6,571 bases of DNA from Actinomycetota bacterium (GTDB taxonomy: Bacteria > Actinomycetota > Acidimicrobiia > Acidimicrobiales > Microtrichaceae). A model generated the notes under the pieces. The model was not told the origin of the DNA. It did not search any database and saw only the letters and a list, made by a program, of their open reading frames with translations. The translations under genes were made by a program, and so were the position numbers. The stretch lies in assembly GCA_005777415.1 (NCBI GenBank), contig SXMI01000233.1, positions 1 through 6,571 of the forward strand, in the 5' to 3' direction. Every line of letters starts with the position of its first letter. Position 1 is the stretch's first letter. This document shows positions 1 to 5,579 of this stretch, piece by piece.

Positions 1-863
1 CCCCGCGTGCAGCCGCGGAAGACCTCGACGTTCAGCCGGTCGTGGACGACCTCGGTCAGCGGGACCAGCTGCGACTTCGGGTAGGGCCACTCGCCCAGGT
101 CGGCGATGGTGCGCTTCTCGACGACCTCGGGCACGCCGGGCCAGCGGGGCTCGATGGCCCGGATCCGGGCCCCCTCGTAGCTGACCTCGTAGGCCGCCGG
201 GACGTACACGCCCGGCACGGCGGCGAGCGCCTCGAGCACGGAGCGTCGGTCCTCACGGCCGGACGCCTTCCAGGCCAGCACGACGTCGGTGATCTCGCCC
301 ACCACCTCCTCGCCGTCGCCGAGGACGACCAGGTCGACGAAGTCCGCCACCGGCTCCGGGTTGTAGGTGCAGTGACCACCGATGCACACCAGCGGATGGT
401 CGGCCCGTCGCTCGGCGGCCCGGACGGGCACACCAGCCAGGTCGATCAGGTTCACCAGGTTCGTGTACGTCAGCTCGGCCGACAGGTTGAAGCCGATCAG
501 GTCGAACGCACCGGCGGGGCGGTGGCCGTCCACGCTGAACAGCGGGAGGCCGTGCGCCCGGAGCTCGGCCTCGAGGTCGACCCACGGGGCGTACGCGCGC
601 TCAGCGACACCGTGCGGGTGCTCGGCGACGATCTCAGCGAGGATCTGCAGGCCCTGGTTGGGCAGGCCGATCTCGTAGGTGTCGGGGTAGGTGAAGAGCC
701 ACGAGACCGGACCCCCGGGCGAGCTGGAGGACCAGTCGGGCGGCACGGCGCCGTCCTCGCAGCCGATGTAGCGAGCAGGCTGCTCGACCCTCGGCAGCAA
801 CGGCTCGAGGCGGTCCCACAGCGACCCGGGCGGACTGGACACAGCGGCCGTCGGGGCGGTCAT
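1..863 (-). CDS. B12-binding-like radical SAM protein, uncharacterised family (N-terminal 287 residues; cut by the left window edge)
   Basis: I translated this frame by hand from the ATG at 863; it stays open for 287 codons to the window edge. The protein starts MTAPTAAVSS. Residues about 119-190 resemble the cobalamin-binding-like fold found before many radical SAM cores: FDLIGFNLSAELTYTNL (120-136), the glycine turn IGGHCTYNPEP (161-171) and DLVVLGDGEEVV (177-188). Visible sequence ends in VEVFRGCTR (279-287) plus the first two bases of a Gly codon. Cys285 is in the right place to be the first cysteine of the CxxxCxxC motif that binds the 4Fe-4S cluster; the other two cysteines would lie outside the window. 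This pattern matches the family I know as TIGR03960, whose members are often fused to or next to a TIGR03936 (DUF2344) domain and lie near rng, rplU and rpmA. Its substrate is unknown. It follows rodA by 53 bases with no clear Shine-Dalgarno sequence. Family assignment is confident from motifs; function is not. Confidence 0.88.
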   Translation of the reverse strand, partial: MTAPTAAVSSPPGSLWDRLEPLLPRVEQPARYIGCEDGAVPPDWSSSSPGGPVSWLFTYPDTYEIGLPNQGLQILAEIVAEHPHGVAERAYAPWVDLEAELRAHGLPLFSVDGHRPAGAFDLIGFNLSAELTYTNLVNLIDLAGVPVRAAERRADHPLVCIGGHCTYNPEPVADFVDLVVLGDGEEVVGEITDVVLAWKASGREDRRSVLEALAAVPGVYVPAAYEVSYEGARIRAIEPRWPGVPEVVEKRTIADLGEWPYPKSQLVPLTEVVHDRLNVEVFRGCTR

Positions 864-872
864 GGTGGGCCG

Positions 873-878
873 AGTCTA
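873..878 (-). promoter_or_regulatory. Possible -10 element (TAGACT) of a leaderless promoter for the radical SAM gene
   Basis: On the minus strand TAGACT (878 to 873) fits the actinobacterial -10 consensus TANNNT and ends nine bases before the ATG at 863. Transcription would then begin about seven bases downstream, near 866, almost on the start codon. That is the usual geometry of leaderless mRNAs in Actinobacteria and would fit the lack of a Shine-Dalgarno sequence here. No convincing -35 element is visible. The call rests on position and a loose consensus. Confidence 0.3.
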
Positions 879-885
879 CCGGAGG

Positions 886-915
886 CGGCGGCTCGGGACC
901 GTACCCGGCCCGCCG
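886..915 (-). terminator. Imperfect GC-rich hairpin just after rodA, possible weak terminator or processing stem
   Basis: In the transcript, starting two bases after the rodA stop codon, CGGCGG (915-910) pairs with CCGCCG (891-886) and CGGG (907-904) pairs with CCCG (897-894). A 2x2 internal loop separates the two helices and TACGGT forms a six-base apical loop. No U-tract follows, so it is not a canonical intrinsic terminator. It could attenuate transcription, stabilise the upstream mRNA 3' end, or be chance pairing in very GC-rich DNA. Confidence 0.3.
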
Positions 916-916
916 G

Positions 917-2035
917 TCAGCTGAAGCGGTGCATGTGCACCGACTGGACGAGGCCCACGGCGAGGAAGGACACGAGCAGGGACGACCCGCCGTAGGACAC
1001 GAACGGGAGCGGGATCCCCGTCACCGGCATGATCCCGAGTGCCATCCCGACGTTCTCGAAGATGTGGAACAGGAACATGCACATGACGCCCACGCAGATG
1101 AGCGTGCCGAGCGCGTCGGCGGCGAGCTGCGCCGCCCGCCAGCACCGCCAGATGATCACCCCGAGCAGGACCACGAGGACGCTGGAGCCGAGGAATCCGA
1201 ACTCCTCCCCCACCACGGTGAAGATGAAGTCGGTCTGCTGCTCGGGGACGTAGCCGCCACGCGTCTGGGGGCCGTTCGCCAGCCCGTAGCCGGTGAGCCC
1301 ACCCGAACCGATCGCCTTCTGCGCCTGGTCGACGTTGTACGACTGGCCGTTCGGCGTGACGAACGAGGTGAGCCGCTCGGTCTGGTACTCGTCGAGCGCC
1401 CCGGAGTTCAGGATCACCAGGATCGCCACGATGCCCAGCGACACCAGCACCCCCAGGTGCTTCATCTGCACGCCGGCCACGACCAGCATCCCGATGCCCA
1501 TGACGATGAAGACCAGTGCCGATCCCAGGTCCGGCTGCAGCAGCGTCAGCCCGACGGGCAGGGCGAGCAGGCCGAGCGCGGCGGCCAGACGACGCAGGTC
1601 CACCCGGTCGACCGACCCCAGGTACGCCGCGATCGCCAGGATCGTGGCGAGCTTCGCGAACTCGGCGGGCTGCAGGGAGATCGGCCCGAACCGGTACCAA
1701 CCGCTGGTCCCGTTGACGACTGCACCCAACGGGGTGAGGACGCCGACGAGCAGCACGATCCCGACGGCGTAGAGCGCCTGCCACCAGTCGGCGACCCGCC
1801 GGTAGTCGACCAGCGCCAGGCCGGCGGCACCCGCCGCACCGACGACGGCGAACATCGTCTGCCGGAGCACGAAGCCGTTCCCGTCGGAGAACCGCCGGGT
1901 GGCGCTGTAGACGAGGAGCAGGCCGATGACGACGACGGCGCCGACCGCCCCGGCGAGCACCAGGTCGACGTGGCGCCTCGGATCGCCCAGGTTCCGGGAG
2001 CGGAAGCCGCTCGGGGCGGCGGTCGAGCTGAGCAT
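917..2035 (-). CDS. rodA: RodA, SEDS-family peptidoglycan glycosyltransferase of the elongasome
   Basis: RodA is a polytopic membrane enzyme that polymerises lipid II into glycan strands and works as a pair with PBP2. The 372-residue protein has about ten hydrophobic segments, the first at roughly 23-43, and is the normal length for the family. SEDS signatures are clear: GWYRFGPISLQPAEFAKLA (112-130), QPDLGSAL (167-174), the long extracytoplasmic loop ending in IGSGGLTGYG (242-251), PEQQTDFIFTVVGEEFGFLG (264-283) and the C-terminal GIPLPFVSYGGSSLL (340-354). Asp269 in TDFIF appears to match the conserved loop aspartate reported as essential in other RodA proteins. The start at 2035 was chosen because its ATG shares one base with the mrdA stop (TGATG), the family N-terminus fits there, and the longer open frame upstream lies inside mrdA with unrelated sequence. 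Only a weak G-rich stretch precedes it, so translational coupling to mrdA is likely. FtsW is the main alternative; pairing with mrdA and mreBCD favours RodA. Confidence 0.97.
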   Translation of the reverse strand: MLSSTAAPSGFRSRNLGDPRRHVDLVLAGAVGAVVVIGLLLVYSATRRFSDGNGFVLRQTMFAVVGAAGAAGLALVDYRRVADWWQALYAVGIVLLVGVLTPLGAVVNGTSGWYRFGPISLQPAEFAKLATILAIAAYLGSVDRVDLRRLAAALGLLALPVGLTLLQPDLGSALVFIVMGIGMLVVAGVQMKHLGVLVSLGIVAILVILNSGALDEYQTERLTSFVTPNGQSYNVDQAQKAIGSGGLTGYGLANGPQTRGGYVPEQQTDFIFTVVGEEFGFLGSSVLVVLLGVIIWRCWRAAQLAADALGTLICVGVMCMFLFHIFENVGMALGIMPVTGIPLPFVSYGGSSLLVSFLAVGLVQSVHMHRFS

Positions 2036-4158
2036 CAGCCCGGACCCCCGGACCCCACGTCGTCCAGACTCGCCTGGGCCGCCTGGCTCTCGGCCGCCCG
2101 GCACTGGGCCGCCGCTGCGACCGGACACGCCGCCGGCAGGGACCCGTCGCTGGCCGGCGCCAGGATGCGGAACGCCAACGGCGCGGCGACGTCGCCACCG
2201 AATCCGGCTTCGGGGATCACCACCGACACCACGTACTCCGGCGGCACGCCGGCACCGACCGGACCCCATCCGGCGAACAGCGCCGAGTCGGCCTTGCCGG
2301 CGACCTGGGCCGTTCCCGTCTTGCCCCCCATCGGCCACGCCGTCGGTGACGCCTCCCACGAACCGCTCGCGGTGCCGTCCGGGTCCTGGGTCACCCCGAT
2401 GAGTCCGGCGAGGAGCTTCAGGTAGAAGTCGGCCGGCATCTCCACCCGACCGACCTCCTCGGGGGTGATGGTCCGGACGACCTCGTAGTTGCCGGGCTCG
2501 CCCGGCGGTTCGGCCGGGTCGACGGGCCGGGTGACCTTGGAGATCACCTGGGGTCGGTAGCGCACGCCGCCCGTGGCGATCGTCGCGTAGACCTCGGCGA
2601 GTTGCAGGGGCGTCACCAGGACGTCGCCCTGGCCGATCGAGGTGATCACGTTGTCGCCGGTGAACCAGTCGCCGGTGAGGAACACGTCGGGGTTCGCCTC
2701 GAACGCCGCCCGACGGTTCTCCGGGGTCGGCATCCGACCGGGGCTCTCGCCCGGGAGGTCGATGCCCGTGGCCGACCCGAGTCCGAACTCACCCGCTGCG
2801 TCCTGGATCGGGGTGTCGCCCAGTCGCACCCGGTCGTTCCACAGCAGCTCGGCGAGCCGGTAGTAGTAGACGTCCGAGGACACGGTCATGGAGCGGGCGA
2901 AGTCGACCTCGCCGAGCTTCTGGCGGCCGGCGTTCTGGCACGTGCAGCCGGCGCCCTCGCAGCCCTCGAGCGTGTAGGTGCCGCCGTCGACGATCTCCTC
3001 GTTGCCCGGGCCGATGGCCCCGGCGCGCCAACCCGCCAGCGCCGTGACCGGCTTGAAGGTCGAACCCGGTGCGTAGGTGCCCTGGAGCGCCCAGTTGAAC
3101 AACGGCCGGCCGTTGTTGGGGTCGTTGAGCTGCTCCCAGAGGTCCGAGGAGATGCCGTTGACGAGGATCGTCGGGTTGTAGGCGGGGTACGAGGCCATGG
3201 CCAGGACCTGCCCGGTCCCGGGTTCGATGATCACGACCGACCCCTGGGGCGCGTTGAGCGTGCCCTCACCGCTCTCCCGGCCGCGCAGCGAGCGGATCTT
3301 GGCCGCCAGGAGCCGCTCGGCGTGGGCCTGCAGGTCCAGGTCGATCGACAGCCAGACGTCGTCGCCCGGCACGGCCTCGGTGCGGTCGATCTCGCCCAGC
3401 ACCTCGCCGCGGGCGTTGACCTCGATCGTCCGCCGGCCCGGGACGGCCCGCAGCGTCGCCTCCTGTGCGGACTCGATCCCGCCCTTCCCGTAGCTGTCGC
3501 CCGGTTGGTACTCCTTGAGCGGCCCGTCTCCGGGGGCCGTGGTGGTCGTGGAGGGGGCCTGCCCCTCCCCCGCCGGATCCTCGGACCCGCCCCGGACGTC
3601 GGCGAGCTCCTCCTCGTTGATCTCGCCGACGTAGCCGATCAGCTGCGCCGCCACCGAGCCGTAGGGGTACGACCGCACCGTCCGCCGCTCGACGACGACA
3701 CCGGGGAACCGGCCAGCACGCTCGGCGAGGTACAACTCGACGTCCTCGGGCACCTCCTCGGCCACCGGGACGTACTCCTGGGGCGCGTACCGGGCGTCGG
3801 CGTAGCGCCGCTCGACGGTACCGAGCTTGGTGGGGACGCCCAGACCCGTGAGCGTGTCGGCCAGGTCGGCGAAGATCGCCTGCCGCTCCGACTCGTCGAG
3901 CTTGCGGAGCGGCTCACGGTCGAGGGCCACCACGATCGTCGTCCGGTTGTCGACGATGATCCGACCGTTCCGGTCGAGGATCCGGCCGCGTGGCCCCTCC
4001 TCGTGGACCACCCGGAGCCGGTTGGACTCCGAGGCCGCCTCGAAGCGCTGCCGGTCGATCCCCTGCAGGAACCAGAGCCGGACGAACAGGGCGGCGAACA
4101 GGCAGAGCGCCACGATCCCGATGGCGCTGAGTCGCACCTGGGTGGAGTTCGTGTCCAT
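2035..4158 (-). CDS. mrdA: Penicillin-binding protein 2, class B transpeptidase of the elongasome
   Basis: This enzyme cross-links the stem peptides of new peptidoglycan during side-wall growth and is the partner of RodA. The 707-residue protein has a short cytoplasmic tail, one membrane anchor (about 11-31), the class B pedestal domain opened by GPRGRILDRNG (55-65), and a C-terminal transpeptidase domain. The three catalytic motifs are intact: STFK with nucleophile Ser366 and Lys369, SSD (427-429; the SxN position carries Asp, as in other PBP2 proteins) and KTGT (613-616). Two features stand out: a Gly/Thr/Pro-rich insert at about 191-214 in the pedestal region, and Cys400, Cys405 and Cys407 between the first two motifs. 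The C-terminal tail (about 669-707) is Ala/Ser-rich with Cys678 and Cys686. The ATG at 4158 is the only plausible start: the 18 in-frame codons back to mreD contain no ATG, GTG or TTG. Its Shine-Dalgarno sequence is weak. The 54-base gap from mreD shows no promoter or terminator I can support. FtsI is less likely because of the rodA and mreBCD neighbours. Confidence 0.97.
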   Translation of the reverse strand: MDTNSTQVRLSAIGIVALCLFAALFVRLWFLQGIDRQRFEAASESNRLRVVHEEGPRGRILDRNGRIIVDNRTTIVVALDREPLRKLDESERQAIFADLADTLTGLGVPTKLGTVERRYADARYAPQEYVPVAEEVPEDVELYLAERAGRFPGVVVERRTVRSYPYGSVAAQLIGYVGEINEEELADVRGGSEDPAGEGQAPSTTTTAPGDGPLKEYQPGDSYGKGGIESAQEATLRAVPGRRTIEVNARGEVLGEIDRTEAVPGDDVWLSIDLDLQAHAERLLAAKIRSLRGRESGEGTLNAPQGSVVIIEPGTGQVLAMASYPAYNPTILVNGISSDLWEQLNDPNNGRPLFNWALQGTYAPGSTFKPVTALAGWRAGAIGPGNEEIVDGGTYTLEGCEGAGCTCQNAGRQKLGEVDFARSMTVSSDVYYYRLAELLWNDRVRLGDTPIQDAAGEFGLGSATGIDLPGESPGRMPTPENRRAAFEANPDVFLTGDWFTGDNVITSIGQGDVLVTPLQLAEVYATIATGGVRYRPQVISKVTRPVDPAEPPGEPGNYEVVRTITPEEVGRVEMPADFYLKLLAGLIGVTQDPDGTASGSWEASPTAWPMGGKTGTAQVAGKADSALFAGWGPVGAGVPPEYVVSVVIPEAGFGGDVAAPLAFRILAPASDGSLPAACPVAAAAQCRAAESQAAQASLDDVGSGGPG
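3550..3568 (-). repeat. Perfect 7-bp inverted repeat inside mrdA
   Basis: GGAGGGG (3550-3556) is followed after five bases by its exact reverse complement CCCCTCC (3562-3568). In the mrdA transcript this forms GGAGGGG-CAGGC-CCCCTCC, a compact hairpin whose 5' arm is also purine-rich and Shine-Dalgarno-like. It falls in the codons of the low-complexity insert of PBP2. A role in slowing translation is possible but unproven; Pro/Gly/Ala codons in GC-rich DNA easily create such pairings. Confidence 0.35.
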
Positions 4159-4212
4159 GTGGGCTCGGGTCGCTCGTTCGTGGGGGTCGGGGGTGGTCGC
4201 CGTCCGGCGACA

Positions 4213-4722
4213 TCAGCGGATCCGCACCGCCGAACGGTCGTCGCCCGCCCACCGGCACACCGCCAACGCCGGGACGCACAGCGCTGCGTTGACGAGCGAG
4301 ACGATACCGACGATCGCGATCAGGTTCGGGTCAGCCAGGCTCTGCGAGCCGAGCAGATGCCCCAGCGCGGCGTAGAGGACCGTGCCGGCGGCGCTCAGGC
4401 CTGCGGTCGCAGCCACCCACACCGGTGTCGACGGCCGGACCACCGTGTCGCCTGCCACACCGGCGGCGTAGCCGACGAGCGTCGAGGCGAGCGTCGCCAC
4501 CCCGAACCGGGTGTGCAGGAACAGGTCGGCCACGAGGCCGCAGACGAACCCCACCACGACCCCGCGACCGGGACCACCGCTCAGACCGGCGGCCACCGTG
4601 AGGAGGAGGAGCAGGTCCGGGTGGACACCGAACAACGACAGGTCACCCACCAGCGACACCTGCGCAGCCGTCACCACGGTCAGCACGAGGGCCCACCGGA
4701 CCGCCGGCGACTCGAGGCTCAT
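4213..4722 (-). CDS. mreD: MreD, integral membrane protein of the rod-shape complex
   Basis: MreD is a small polytopic membrane protein that associates with MreC and the PBP2-RodA synthase during side-wall growth; its biochemical activity is not firmly established. The 169-residue product is normal in length and almost wholly hydrophobic, with about five membrane segments (roughly 9-26, 35-48, 53-68, 75-90 and 101-124, plus a C-terminal pair of uncertain boundary near 134-157). The family hallmark is the PDLLLLLTVAAG stretch (35-46) followed by GGPGRGVVVGFVCGLVADL (49-67). The ATG start lies 16 bases after mreC and is preceded by a well-placed GGAG. A 54-base gap separates it from mrdA. Sequence conservation in this family is weak, so the call relies on both the hallmark stretch and the position between mreC and mrdA. 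Confidence 0.93.
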   Translation of the reverse strand: MSLESPAVRWALVLTVVTAAQVSLVGDLSLFGVHPDLLLLLTVAAGLSGGPGRGVVVGFVCGLVADLFLHTRFGVATLASTLVGYAAGVAGDTVVRPSTPVWVAATAGLSAAGTVLYAALGHLLGSQSLADPNLIAIVGIVSLVNAALCVPALAVCRWAGDDRSAVRIR

Positions 4723-4730
4723 GGGGAGGG

Positions 4731-4734
4731 CTCC
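4731..4734 (-). promoter_or_regulatory. Ribosome binding site of mreD (GGAG)
   Basis: The transcript reads GGAG, then eight bases, then the mreD ATG at 4722. It lies in the 16-base gap right after the mreC stop codon. It is the clearest Shine-Dalgarno sequence in the window: mreC, mrdA, rodA and the radical-SAM gene have weak ones or none. Confidence 0.6.
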
Positions 4735-4738
4735 GGGC

Positions 4739-5575
4739 TCACGTCGGGGGCTCCCACTCGAGCACCTGCACGACGTCGAGCTTGGTCAGCTCGGCGGAGA
4801 GCGTCACCTCGAGCAGCTGCTCCCGGGTCGTCGGGCTCGGATCGATCCGGCTCACGACACCGACCGGGATGTCGGGCGGCATGATCGAGGTGCTCAGCCC
4901 CGAGGTCAGCACGGCCTCGCCCGTCCGGACGGGATCCTCGAGGTCGATCCCCCGGTCGACCACGAAGGTGCCGCGGGCGCCGGCGCCGCGGCCGACGCCG
5001 AGGTCCTGGGTCGAGGCCAGGCGGACACCGATCACGAACTCGGGATCGGTCGCCAGCTGGACCACCGAGGTGGACGACCCCACGCGCTCCAGACGCCCGA
5101 CCAGACCCGACCGGGTGACGACCGGCATGCCCTCGGCCAGGCCGCTCGAGCTGCCCTTGTCGATCTCGACCCGGTAGTCCGCGAAGTTCGAGTACGCCCC
5201 CGAGGACACCCGTGCCACCTGGGTCGGGATCCCGTCGACGTAGCCGAGCTCGAGCTGCTCGTTGAGCCGCCGGAGCTGCTCCCGGGCGCTCTGCTCGAGC
5301 ACCCCCTCGGACTCGAGCTCACCGATCCGGTCGCGGAGCTGTTGGTTCTCGGCGACCAGGTCGTCGTAGCCGGTGATGCCGTTCCAGGCGTTGCGGAACG
5401 GTGCCGTGAGGGTGTCGACCACCCCGCCGAACGGCGACGCCGTGTCGGAGGCGACGGAGCGGGCCGAGTTGAACACCGGCAGTCCGCCCGCGTCGAGGGC
5501 GATGAGCGTCACGGCGACGAGCGAGCAGACGACCAGGAGGTACCGGGTGCGTCGACGGGTGGCGACCGGCCGCAC
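4739..5575 (-). CDS. mreC: MreC, rod-shape scaffold protein
   Basis: MreC is a bitopic protein that links the MreB filament to PBP2-RodA and activates the synthase from the outside of the membrane. The 278-residue product has a basic N-terminus (RRRTR), one membrane segment (about 12-28), a coiled coil rich in Glu, Gln, Arg and Leu (about 72-110) and the two-barrel MreC domain. Family signatures include IDKGSSSGLAEGMPVV (138-153) with SGLVGRLERVG (156-166), and IPVGVVSRI (236-244) followed by KLDVVQVLEW (265-274). The start is GTG at 5575, four bases after the mreB stop. No Shine-Dalgarno sequence is visible, so its translation probably depends on ribosomes finishing mreB. No later Met or Val would keep the basic anchor, which supports this start. 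Length and domain order are ordinary for the family. Confidence 0.96.
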   Translation of the reverse strand: MRPVATRRRTRYLLVVCSLVAVTLIALDAGGLPVFNSARSVASDTASPFGGVVDTLTAPFRNAWNGITGYDDLVAENQQLRDRIGELESEGVLEQSAREQLRRLNEQLELGYVDGIPTQVARVSSGAYSNFADYRVEIDKGSSSGLAEGMPVVTRSGLVGRLERVGSSTSVVQLATDPEFVIGVRLASTQDLGVGRGAGARGTFVVDRGIDLEDPVRTGEAVLTSGLSTSIMPPDIPVGVVSRIDPSPTTREQLLEVTLSAELTKLDVVQVLEWEPPT

Positions 5576-5579
5576 GGGG

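Noticed and set aside
510..530. DGHRPAG (residues 112-118) in the radical SAM protein as a cobalamin-ligand DxHxxG motif
   Set aside because: The glycine is one residue too far, and the distance to the following domain motifs is much shorter than in true DxHxxG cobalamin proteins.
42..995. 317-codon plus-strand open frame opposite the radical SAM gene
   Set aside because: The minus strand at 863-1 carries a clearly recognisable protein family; the plus-strand product has no recognisable feature.
2036..2359. 108-residue N-terminal extension of RodA in the same frame
   Set aside because: The extension is Gly/Arg-rich, lies within mrdA and is unlike any SEDS protein; the TGATG start at 2035 gives the normal family N-terminus.
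929..2425. 498-codon open frame on the plus strand opposite rodA
   Set aside because: The product is a His/Asp/Glu/Gln/Arg-rich sequence that mirrors the hydrophobic codons of RodA. It has no domain and is a shadow of the real gene.
2602..4884. 760-codon open frame on the plus strand opposite mrdA, mreD and the end of mreC
   Set aside because: It runs antisense to three well-supported genes, is rich in Arg, Gly, Asp, His and Val with no recognisable domain, and is expected from strong G/C third-position bias on the other strand.
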